From positions 1 through 12,849 of the forward strand of contig SKZP01000482.1 in the NCBI GenBank assembly GCA_007127275.1: DNA of 12,849 bases, read 5' to 3'. The stretch comes from Planctomycetota bacterium (GTDB lineage Bacteria; Planctomycetota; UBA8742; SKZP01). The position numbers and the translations under genes were made by a program. Numbering within the stretch: the first letter of the stretch is position 1; the number at the start of each line of letters is the position of its first letter. This document shows positions 6,169 to 12,503 of this stretch, piece by piece. The notes below the pieces were generated by a model that did not search any database, had not been told where the DNA came from, and was given only the letters and a program-made list of their open reading frames with translations.

Positions 6169-7182
6169 GTGGCGGTACTCGAAGAATTGGATCAATTGCG
6201 TGACGAGGCGCTTGCCGCGCTTGAGAAAGCGACCACCGCGGAAGCGCTCGAAGAGGTGCGGATTCGGTACCTCGGCAAGAAGGGCAAACTCAAGGCAGCG
6301 CAGAAGTCGCTGTTCGCGCAAGCGAGTGCCGAGGAGAAAAAGGAACTCGGCAAGCGCTTCAACCCGCTGCAAGAGGAACTGACTGCCGCGCTCGAAGCAC
6401 GCAAGGCCGAACTCGGCACCCCGGACAAACAGCAAGAAAAGCCGCAGCCGGACATCACGCGCCCGGGGCGCAAGCCGCTCTTCGGGAGCGTCCACCCACT
6501 GACGCAGACCATACGGGAGGTCTGCGAGATCTTCCGCAGCATGGGCTTCGACGTCGCCGAGGGCCCCGAGGTCGAGGACGAGTTTCACAGCTTTGACGCG
6601 CTGAACATTCCGCCGGGCCACCTTGCCCGCGATCCGCGCGACAACTTCGTCACGGACGACGGCCACTTTTTCCGCTCGCAGACCTCGACGGTGCAGATCC
6701 GCGTGATGGAGCATCAACCGCCGCCGGTGCGCTGCGTCGTGCCGGGGCGCGTCTACCGGCCGGATACGGTCGACGCCACCCACCACTTTATGTTCCATCA
6801 AATCGAGGGGCTCGTCGTCGAGGAAGGGATCACCTTCCGTGACTTAAAGTTTGTGCTCGACGAGTTCCTGCACGCCTACTACGCGGGGCGCGAGTTCGAG
6901 TGGCGCCTGCGGCCGCACTTCTTTCCGTTCACCGAGTGCAGCGCCGAGGTGGATGTGCGCATGAAGGGCTCGACGAAGTGGCTCGAAATGCTCGGCTGCG
7001 GCATGGTCGACCCCAACGTCTTCGACGCCGTCGGCATTGACAGCGAGCGCTACACCGGCTTCGCCTTCGGCATGGGCGTCGAGCGCCTCACCGCGCTCAA
7101 GCTAGATCTCCCCGTCGGCGCTGGCGAGCGCGGCATCCGCCACTTCTTCGAGAACGACCTACGCTTCCTGCGCCAGTTCTAG
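6169..7182 (+). CDS. pheS: Phenylalanyl-tRNA synthetase alpha subunit
   Basis: This 337-residue cytoplasmic protein is the catalytic subunit that activates phenylalanine and charges tRNA-Phe as part of an alpha2-beta2 enzyme. It starts at GTG 6169, set by GGAGGTGA (6158-6165) three bases upstream. Residues 1-90 are the tRNA-binding coiled coil. The class II core includes SVHPLTQTI (107-115), EGPEVEDEFHSFDALN (131-146), motif 2 as PGRVYRPDTVDATHHF (192-207) with FHQIEG (209-214), and motif 3 as FGMGVERL (300-307). The length is normal. FTECSAEV at 254-261 has Cys257 where the family usually has Pro. The beta-subunit gene pheT, which usually follows directly, is not here: the next genes are on the opposite strand. 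So pheT must be elsewhere, and this gene is transcribed alone. Confidence 0.97.
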   Translation: MAVLEELDQLRDEALAALEKATTAEALEEVRIRYLGKKGKLKAAQKSLFAQASAEEKKELGKRFNPLQEELTAALEARKAELGTPDKQQEKPQPDITRPGRKPLFGSVHPLTQTIREVCEIFRSMGFDVAEGPEVEDEFHSFDALNIPPGHLARDPRDNFVTDDGHFFRSQTSTVQIRVMEHQPPPVRCVVPGRVYRPDTVDATHHFMFHQIEGLVVEEGITFRDLKFVLDEFLHAYYAGREFEWRLRPHFFPFTECSAEVDVRMKGSTKWLEMLGCGMVDPNVFDAVGIDSERYTGFAFGMGVERLTALKLDLPVGAGERGIRHFFENDLRFLRQF

Positions 7183-7183
7183 C

Positions 7184-7206
7184 GCGTGCCGTTTGCAGCG
7201 GCACGC
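7184..7206 (+). terminator. Hairpin directly after pheS, possible terminator
   Basis: GCGTGCCG (7184-7191) and CGGCACGC (7199-7206) form a perfect 8-bp stem with a seven-base loop, starting two bases after the pheS stop. The downstream sequence is pyrimidine-rich (CTCCCCCTTT, 7211-7220) but is not a proper T-tract, so intrinsic termination would be weak. Confidence 0.45.
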
Positions 7207-7235
7207 AGTGCTCCCCCTTTGTGGGAATGTCGCAG

Positions 7236-7300
7236 TCAAGCCCACGGAGGCTCTCGTATGTTGCCTTGCAGGGCTTGGCACCCTGCGCTCGCCTCGGTAC
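7236..7300 (+). repeat. Dispersed repeat family II copy in convergent spacer
   Basis: GCAGGG (7268-7273) and CCCTGC (7281-7286) form a small hairpin. The right part, CCCTGCGCTCGCCTCGGTA (7281-7299), matches the minus strand at 5846-5864 with one mismatch, and 7277-7293 matches the minus strand at 3151-3167 with one mismatch. Just before it, TCAAGCCCACGGA (7236-7248) may be a worn fragment of family I. It lies between the convergent ends of pheS and the membrane protein gene. Confidence 0.6.
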
Positions 7301-7319
7301 GCATTGCCCATGCGCCGCA

Positions 7320-7796
7320 TCAGGCAAAGCGGTAAAAGCCGCCGAGTATGGCGCCGTAAAGCAAGTGTGCGAGCACGGTCACGACCGGTGTGCGGCGGCC
7401 GTAGTTCAGCGCGAGAAACCCTGGTGGCTCCAGCGCTCGTGTCAACTCGGGGCCGCGGCGCTCGCTGGCCATGCGCGGATGAAACGCCGGCAGCCAGGTA
7501 ATGGCGACGAGCAACACGGCAAACGCATGCACCACGCCAATCCCCGCGCCGAGCCACACGTTCGCAAAGCCCCAACTTTCGAACGCCGCCACATAAAGAA
7601 GCGCGAACAACCAACCCAAGGTCATGTGAACGAGAAAGCCGAAGAACTCGGCGCGGTCGTGGTCGGCAGTGAACATGGTGCCGAGTAGATACGGAATGCT
7701 CATCCGCGAAAGCCCCAATGCGCGCGCCGCGGAGAGCACCGTCGTCAGAACGACCGTGGCAACGAAACCCCACAGCAAAACACTCGGCACGTTCAT
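7320..7796 (-). CDS. Small four-helix membrane protein, second gene of GH15 operon
   Basis: This is a 158-residue integral membrane protein with likely spans at about 5-24, 49-71, 78-100 and 136-155. I do not recognise a named family. The segment FHPRMASERRGP (105-116) followed by LEPPGFLALNYGRRTP (122-137) and AHLLYGAILGGFY (143-155) looks strongly constrained, with His56, His90, His106 and His144 at or near membrane boundaries. Its ATG (7796-7794) shares bases with the TGA of the GH15 gene (7795-7793), an ATGA overlap that implies one mRNA and coupled translation. It may therefore act with the glycosidase, but no substrate or transport role can be read from it. Confidence 0.82.
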   Translation of the reverse strand: MNVPSVLLWGFVATVVLTTVLSAARALGLSRMSIPYLLGTMFTADHDRAEFFGFLVHMTLGWLFALLYVAAFESWGFANVWLGAGIGVVHAFAVLLVAITWLPAFHPRMASERRGPELTRALEPPGFLALNYGRRTPVVTVLAHLLYGAILGGFYRFA

Positions 7797-9646
7797 CCGC
7801 CGGCTCCCTCTCCCTGGGCGTTGCGTAAGGCAAGCGCCGCGTCAATCAGGCCAAGATGCGTAAACGCCTGCGGAAAGTTGCCGAGGTGTGCGCCGCTGGT
7901 CGGATCCAGCTCTTCCGCGTAGAGGCCAACCTCGTTGGCATGGGCCAGCAAGCCCTCGAACAGCCGGGTTGCCTCGGCAACTTCCCCTTGCGCGGCCAGG
8001 CAACTCACACCCCAGAAACTGCAGATGCCGAATGCCCCCTCGCCCGGCGGAAGTCCGTCATCAACGCTCGCGGGGTAGCGGTCGAGCATTCCGTCGCGAC
8101 CGAGGTGTTCGTAAATGCGCTTGCGTGTGGCAATCATTCGTGGCGCGTCGGCTCGGACGTATCCGTAGCGCCACAGCTCAAGCAGGCTTGCGTCGAGGGT
8201 TTCGCCGTCGAATGTGGCGACGTAACTGCCGAGTTGTTCGTTGTAGCCGCGGGTCTCGACGGCTGCGCGGATGGCCTCGCGTTGAGCGTTGAAGCGTCCG
8301 ACCGGCGCACGCACGTGGCCTTGTTCGTGCAAGCGCAGCAGACGGTCAAGCGCCGCCCAGGCGAGCACTTTCGAGTAGGTGTGATGTTGGCGGTCGCTTC
8401 GGATCTCCCAGATGCCGTCGTCGGGCTCCTGCCAGCAGCGACAAACCGTTTTGCCGAAGCCGACGAGCATGCGCCCCGTGGCGCGGTCGAGCCTGCCACC
8501 CTGTTGCACGAACTGGTACGCCGCTTCGACGACGACGCCGTAGACGTCCAGTTGAAACTGGTCGTGGGCGGCGTTGCCGACACGTACCGGGCGGGAGTCG
8601 GCGAAGCCACGCAGATGCTCCACTGGCGCCTCGGGCACGTGTGCCTCGCCGTATACGTTGTAGAGCACCTGCAGCCGCGGGCGCGTCAGTTGGGTGCTGT
8701 GCATCAACCAGTGAAAGAAGGCGCCGGCCTCGTCGACGTTGCCCATTGCGTAAAGTGCCGTGAGTGTCAGCGCCGCGTCGCGCAGCCAGCAATACCGGTA
8801 GTCCCAGTTGCGCACGCCGCCGAGCGCCTCCGGCAGCGAGGTGGTCGGCGCGGCAATGATGGCGCCGGAAGGGGCGTAAGTCAGCAGCCGCAGGGCGAGT
8901 GCGCTACGCACGACCTCGCGGCGGTAGGGACCGTGGTAGCCGCACGCGGAGGAGAAGTCCTGCCACCAGCGTAGTGTGCGCTCGAGGGTTGCCGTGGCAC
9001 GCTCGCCGAGAGACGGAATGGCCGCAGGGTGGCGGTGTGCATAAACGAGCGCAACGTCACCTTGCTCGCCGGCAGTCAGCGTCGTTGTCCCGGCGACCAC
9101 GGTCTCGCCTTTGGGCGGCATCCGAAGCGGCAAGTCGCTGCGCAGGATGCAAACGTGCGCGCCGAACTCGAATGCAATTCCCAGTGCGTTGCAGTGCCGC
9201 ACGTGCGGTCGCTGCCGCCCGTAATCAGGCTGCAGGTCGAAGCGCCATGCAAGCTCGACCTCGCCTGCGAGACACTCGACGCGACGCAGGATCCAATGCT
9301 CGGGCCAGGGGCCGCCACGCCGTTTTTCGCGCTCACTTGCCACGGGCATTGCGTCGGTCAGCCGCAACACGCCACCGTCGTCGGTGTAAAACGTCGTCTG
9401 AAGCACGTTCGTCTCGTCGACGTAGGCGCGCTCGCAGCGAAATGTACCGCTTGGCTGCAAAGAAAAGCAGCCGCCGCGTTCCGAGTCCAGCAGGGCGGCA
9501 AACAAGGAAGGGCTCTCGAAACTCGGCCAGCAAAGCCACTCCAAGGTGCCGTCGCTCGCAATCAGCGCCGCCGAGCGCCCGTCGCCAATGATGGCGTAGT
9601 CTTTGATGGCCCGCGCCCGGGCCGTGCGTGCAACGTCGTCGGACAT
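7793..9646 (-). CDS. Glycoside hydrolase family 15 (glucoamylase/trehalase-like)
   Basis: The 617-residue protein has no signal peptide, so the enzyme should be cytoplasmic and hydrolyse alpha-glucosidic bonds (glucoamylase, trehalase or isomaltose-type oligosaccharides); the exact substrate is not readable. Residues 12-220 are the N-terminal beta-sandwich of the trehalase-like domain (IKDYAIIGDGRSAALIASDG, DGTLEWLCWPSFES). Residues about 240-605 are the (alpha/alpha)6 barrel: GVRNWDYRYCWLRDA (277-291) binds substrate, PDDGIWE (408-414) carries the presumed acid Glu414, and GLYAEELDP (574-582) carries the presumed base Glu578/579, followed by GNFPQAFTHLGL. Length is typical. I place the start at ATG 9646; the frame continues to a TTG at 9697, but those 17 extra residues add nothing family-like. 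It is followed by the membrane protein gene with a four-base overlap. Confidence 0.93.
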   Translation of the reverse strand: MSDDVARTARARAIKDYAIIGDGRSAALIASDGTLEWLCWPSFESPSLFAALLDSERGGCFSLQPSGTFRCERAYVDETNVLQTTFYTDDGGVLRLTDAMPVASEREKRRGGPWPEHWILRRVECLAGEVELAWRFDLQPDYGRQRPHVRHCNALGIAFEFGAHVCILRSDLPLRMPPKGETVVAGTTTLTAGEQGDVALVYAHRHPAAIPSLGERATATLERTLRWWQDFSSACGYHGPYRREVVRSALALRLLTYAPSGAIIAAPTTSLPEALGGVRNWDYRYCWLRDAALTLTALYAMGNVDEAGAFFHWLMHSTQLTRPRLQVLYNVYGEAHVPEAPVEHLRGFADSRPVRVGNAAHDQFQLDVYGVVVEAAYQFVQQGGRLDRATGRMLVGFGKTVCRCWQEPDDGIWEIRSDRQHHTYSKVLAWAALDRLLRLHEQGHVRAPVGRFNAQREAIRAAVETRGYNEQLGSYVATFDGETLDASLLELWRYGYVRADAPRMIATRKRIYEHLGRDGMLDRYPASVDDGLPPGEGAFGICSFWGVSCLAAQGEVAEATRLFEGLLAHANEVGLYAEELDPTSGAHLGNFPQAFTHLGLIDAALALRNAQGEGAGG

Positions 9647-10000
9647 TCGCGGCCTCGCCGGCTCAAGGTGGCGCACCTGCCACTGCCGAGTCGGCAACGC
9701 CTACGCGTGACGCACAATTCCTTGGCCACCGGCACCGGTTCCATTGGAGTACGGAGTGGCGTTTGGCGCGAGGCAGTGCCGAACGTGCCGCTTCGTGCGC
9801 GGCGCTCGGCACCGCCTCGCCCCTAAACGTGAGACTCCCGAGGGACAGAGGAAATCTGCCGGACAACCACTTCCGAGCCGTTGACGTCAGAAGAGCTGCT
9901 TGACGTGGCTAAGCTGCCTCTCGCTGCTCACCTTCGGCCGCCATGCAAAGCCTTCACTCGCAACGCTCAACGTCGGAAGCAATCTTCTTCCAGATCCTTG
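9647..10000. other. Spacer upstream of GH15 operon
   Basis: The 354 bases separate the 3' end of the beta-helix gene from the GH15 start. No coding frame is credible. The only structure is the large hairpin at 9768-9820. The GH15 promoter should lie between that hairpin and 9646, but I see no clear boxes. Confidence 0.55.
9768..9820. repeat. 53-base imperfect hairpin
   Basis: GCGAGGCAGTGCCGA (9768-9782) pairs with TCGGCACCGCCTCGC (9806-9820) with a single A/C mismatch. Inside it, GCCGC (9787-9791) pairs with GCGGC (9799-9803). It lies 181 bases beyond the beta-helix stop and about 120 bases before the GH15 ATG. With no T-tract on the minus strand it could be a strong pause or terminator for the upstream gene or a leader structure for the GH15 operon. 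Confidence 0.6.
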
Positions 10001-11716
10001 TTAGATGCGCGCGAAACGCCGTTGCGCGGCAAGGAAGACAAGCAGCATGAGCAACGCACTCAACGCCAGGGCGAGCCACGACGTGGCCCCGAACCCAAGG
10101 TGGCAGCCACCACCACTCGAGTCGCCGTCGTCGCCGTCGTCGCCGTTTTCGCCCCCGTTGCCCCCATTGCCACCGCCATTGCCACCGCCGTTGCCTGGCG
10201 GTGCAATGGCGCTCGGCGACCACAGCGTGCCGGCGTGCGCAATCAAGAACGTGCCCACATACGGTGCGGAGTGTTCATACGGATCCGGCGAGCCGCCAAT
10301 GGCCTGTGCGGCGTCGCTAAGGTTCATGGGCACCTCGACCGGATCACCGTCGTAGATCTCGCTTTTCAGCGGCGCGGCAAACGGGTTTTGCGCGTCGCGC
10401 AACTCATACGGCTCGCCCACGTCGAGCACCGAAGAGAGGTCGACCGCCACCTCATTGAGCCCGGCGTCGTTGTAGACAATGATGTGGGCCCGGCCGTCTT
10501 CGTATTCGTTTTCGCGGATAAAGACCTCGTCGAGCCCGTGGCTCGAAAGGTCCGCGAAGCTCGAGTTCGCGTCGAAGCCGGTTTGCTGGCGCCACTGCGA
10601 GAACGGGTAGCGCGTCGACTTGCCGTTTACAATCCAGTCGAACGGATGCGGCTGGCTGCTGGCGTTGATCTGCACGTAGTCGTTGTCGTCCCAGTCGTAC
10701 CCGGGCAAGCTCGGCAACCGATCCTCTTCGAGGCGGATCAGCCGGGAGTTGTTGACGACGTAGTTGCGCCGGAAGGTCACGCTCTGCCAATCCTTGAGCC
10801 CCACGTCCTGCAGAAAGACGTTGTCGGTGATGACAATGTCCTCGTTCAAGGCGGCGTAGCCAATGCGTGCGTTGTCGTTGCCCCAGTCGTCGGAAATGAT
10901 GTGGTTGCCCACGAGCGTGATGTCGCGCGAGGGGTTGCCCGTACCAATCCAGAGGTTGAGGCCGCCGCCGCGGGTGCTCGCGAGTTGGCCGTGCTGCAAC
11001 ATGACGTTGCCTTCAATCTCCATGTTGCGCACGTAGGCGGCGCCGGAGCCGTAGGCGTGTAGCCCCCAGGCGAAGCCGCCGAACATGATGTTGTCGGCGT
11101 AGCGCTTGTAGCCGTCGCGGTTCTGCGTGTAGATGGCGTGGCCGTGGCCGCGCTGCGGGCCTTGCCGGCCGTTGTGGAAGATGATGCAGCCGTAGACCTC
11201 GACATCGCGCGAGTTCGACCAGGCCGCGACGCCTTGGCCGCCGTTGTGGATTACGAGGTTGATCAGCTTGATGTCGCGCTGCCCTTGCGTGCCAATCCAG
11301 ACGCATTCGCCGCGGCCCGAGCGGTTGGTGCTCGAGTTCATGATCTCGAGTCCCCAGTAGCGCACATGGCTACCGGTGATTTGCAACGTCGGATCCGAAC
11401 TCGGCGAGCCGTCCAGCGTCGCACGCTCCCCGGGCACCGCCCGCACGGTCACCGGTGCACTGGACGAGCCGGAAAGGCCCGCCACGAACGTGCCCACGTA
11501 GGTGCCACCCCGCACCCAGATTGTGTCACCGGGACTGACCGCCGCAGGGCCGTCGAGTGCCGTGGCCATATCCCACGGGTCGGAAGCGCTGCCGTCGCCT
11601 TCGGGCGTGCCAGCCGGGTCGACATACCACTCGTCGCCGGCATACGCGGAGCTTGCCAAACCAAGCAACAGCAGTAGCGCAACGGCAGACGGAACAAACT
11701 TGGAACGAAACATCAT
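10001..11716 (-). CDS. Secreted right-handed parallel beta-helix protein with C-terminal sorting tail
   Basis: The 571-residue protein starts at the first of two adjacent ATGs (11716), ten bases after GGGAGGG. The signal peptide is clear (core SAVALLLLLGLA, cleavage after AYA at 24-26). The mature start, WYVDPAGTPEGDGSASDPW, followed by GDTIWVRGGTY, is the usual opening of surface beta-helix proteins, and residues about 105-330 show repeated short strands with Asn ladders (for example NLVIHNGGQGV, GCIIFHNG, ITDNVFLQ). Such folds occur in polysaccharide lyases and surface proteins; I see no lyase catalytic set, so activity is undecided. Residues 506-537 are a Gly/Asn/Asp-rich linker, then SSGGGCHLGF with Cys538, a hydrophobic span (about 547-564) and the basic end QRRFARI. 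This Gly-Cys/hydrophobic/basic layout resembles MYXO-CTERM or Synergist-CTERM sorting signals. Confidence 0.9.
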   Translation of the reverse strand: MMFRSKFVPSAVALLLLLGLASSAYAGDEWYVDPAGTPEGDGSASDPWDMATALDGPAAVSPGDTIWVRGGTYVGTFVAGLSGSSSAPVTVRAVPGERATLDGSPSSDPTLQITGSHVRYWGLEIMNSSTNRSGRGECVWIGTQGQRDIKLINLVIHNGGQGVAAWSNSRDVEVYGCIIFHNGRQGPQRGHGHAIYTQNRDGYKRYADNIMFGGFAWGLHAYGSGAAYVRNMEIEGNVMLQHGQLASTRGGGLNLWIGTGNPSRDITLVGNHIISDDWGNDNARIGYAALNEDIVITDNVFLQDVGLKDWQSVTFRRNYVVNNSRLIRLEEDRLPSLPGYDWDDNDYVQINASSQPHPFDWIVNGKSTRYPFSQWRQQTGFDANSSFADLSSHGLDEVFIRENEYEDGRAHIIVYNDAGLNEVAVDLSSVLDVGEPYELRDAQNPFAAPLKSEIYDGDPVEVPMNLSDAAQAIGGSPDPYEHSAPYVGTFLIAHAGTLWSPSAIAPPGNGGGNGGGNGGNGGENGDDGDDGDSSGGGCHLGFGATSWLALALSALLMLLVFLAAQRRFARI

Positions 11717-11846
11717 TACGTACAGTCCCTCCCTGGTGCCCAACACGCCACGGACGACGTGCATTCACACCTCGGCGTGCACCGGCGAGCCACCAGCCAG
11801 ACGTAAACGAAGCACGGGGGATACATGGGGGAGGCTGCACGGATCC

Positions 11847-11891
11847 TCGGGCGTTCATCGCCGCGGTAGACGCGGACTGGCAAACGCCCGA
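11847..11891. repeat. Two-stem hairpin upstream of beta-helix gene
   Basis: TCGGGCGTT (11847-11855) and AACGCCCGA (11883-11891) form a perfect 9-bp outer stem enclosing CCGCG (11861-11865) with CGCGG (11871-11875), loop GTAGA. It lies 131 bases before the beta-helix start and could sit in that gene's leader RNA. It matches no riboswitch class I know. Confidence 0.5.
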
Positions 11892-12037
11892 TAACCCACA
11901 CAGGTGTACGTAGTTTCGCAGGCCAGCCGAGGAATTCAAGTCCGATAATACGAATTGGGGAACTGCGCCTTTACCCCCGCAAACCGCTACCACCAGCCAA
12001 ACACGAGGAGAACGGCTCAAGGCCCGTCATCCCTCCA

Positions 12038-12066
12038 CCAAGCCCGGCGACTGCGTCCCTGGGCTT
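12038..12066 (+). repeat. Dispersed hairpin repeat family I, copy 3
   Basis: AAGCCCGGCGAC (12040-12051) pairs with GTCCCTGGGCTT (12055-12066) around loop TGC: twelve positions with one C/C mismatch and one G-T pair. The left flank CCAAGCCCGGCGAC aligns with the copies at 1171 and 3258, and all three copies lie in spacers in the same orientation. Confidence 0.6.
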
Positions 12067-12191
12067 CCGTACACCAAACTGGGAGGCCGCGCCCCCGCAA
12101 GAGCAGCGCTCGGCACGACAACCACGCAGCCGTTCTGACTCGCAAACTCCGGCGGCGTCGCCCTCGTGCCGCGTGCGGAAAAATCTCGCGC

Positions 12192-12424
12192 AGGGTTGAC
12201 GGCCCGCTCTACGCCACAAACGCCGACGGCCACGTCGTGCGCGCCACGCGCGGCTGGGTGCACGCCGCCGACCTCAAACGAGGCTACGTCCTACGCCCGT
12301 CGACGGCCGCCTGCTGGTCGTCGCAGAGGTCCGCACCGTGCGGAAACGCCGCAGCGACTTCAACATCACCGCAACTGGCACCCACACCTCCTTTGAAGGC
12401 GACACCGCCACGTGGGGGCATGAC
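12192..12424 (+). pseudogene. Frameshifted remnant of a Hint (pretoxin/intein-like) domain
   Basis: Two plus-strand frames together read like the second half of a Hint autoprocessing domain. The first (12192-12299) encodes VDGPLYATNADGH, then RGWVHAADLKRG and YVLRP. The second (from 12299, shifted by one base) encodes VDGRLLVVAEVRTV, then FNITATGTHTSF and GDTATWGHD. Functional Hint domains in polymorphic toxins have the order 'GWV-A-DL-GD-L--DG---V--V', then 'YN--V-GTHTYFVG---V-VHN'. Here both halves are ordered and spaced correctly, the join is a one-base loss near 12297-12300, and the terminal His-Asn is replaced by His-Asp. No start, no N-terminal Cys and no toxin domain are seen, so this is a relic, not a gene. 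Confidence 0.6.
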
Positions 12425-12452
12425 ACAGTGGCGCCACAAATGGGCGGCGGCG

Positions 12453-12484
12453 ACCCACGACGGGCCGCTGCCCGTGGGTTTTTT
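12453..12484 (+). terminator. Rho-independent terminator (plus strand), hairpin family III
   Basis: ACCCAC (12453-12458), a three-base bulge and GGGC (12462-12465) pair with GCCC (12470-12473) and GTGGGT (12474-12479) around loop CGCT, followed by six Ts (12479-12484). The orientation terminates plus-strand transcripts. It stands 28 bases after the Hint remnant, which is also on the plus strand, and probably belonged to that gene. On the minus strand it could still act as a hairpin after the thioredoxin stop, without a T-tract. The arms resemble those at 5956-5984. Confidence 0.6.
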
Positions 12485-12503
12485 GCGCTTACCTGCGTTC
12501 TGC

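Larger units (their letters stand above)
11717..12503. other. Long gene-poor spacer before thioredoxin
   Basis: The 787 bases hold a hairpin (11847-11891), a family I repeat (12038-12066), a decayed Hint-domain fragment (12192-12424) and a terminator (12453-12484), each listed separately. No intact gene is supported; the 202-codon plus-strand frame at 11955-12563 covers only the first half of the Hint fragment and runs into unrelated sequence, then into antisense of thioredoxin. The promoter of the beta-helix gene must lie in the left part. Confidence 0.6.

Noticed and set aside
5842..6801. 319-codon minus-strand frame across the pheS start
   Set aside because: It runs through spacer hairpins into the antisense of pheS, whose conserved synthetase motifs are on the plus strand.
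7856..8974. 372-codon plus-strand frame opposite the GH15 gene
   Set aside because: The GH15 catalytic motifs lie on the minus strand. The plus-strand product shows no family motif and no ribosome binding site.
9647..9697. TTG start extending the GH15 protein by 17 residues
   Set aside because: A rare start codon without a convincing binding site. Family similarity begins just after the ATG at 9646.
9881..11062. 393-codon plus-strand frame opposite the beta-helix gene
   Set aside because: The minus strand gives a full secreted protein with signal peptide and sorting tail. The plus frame is valine/arginine-rich antisense.
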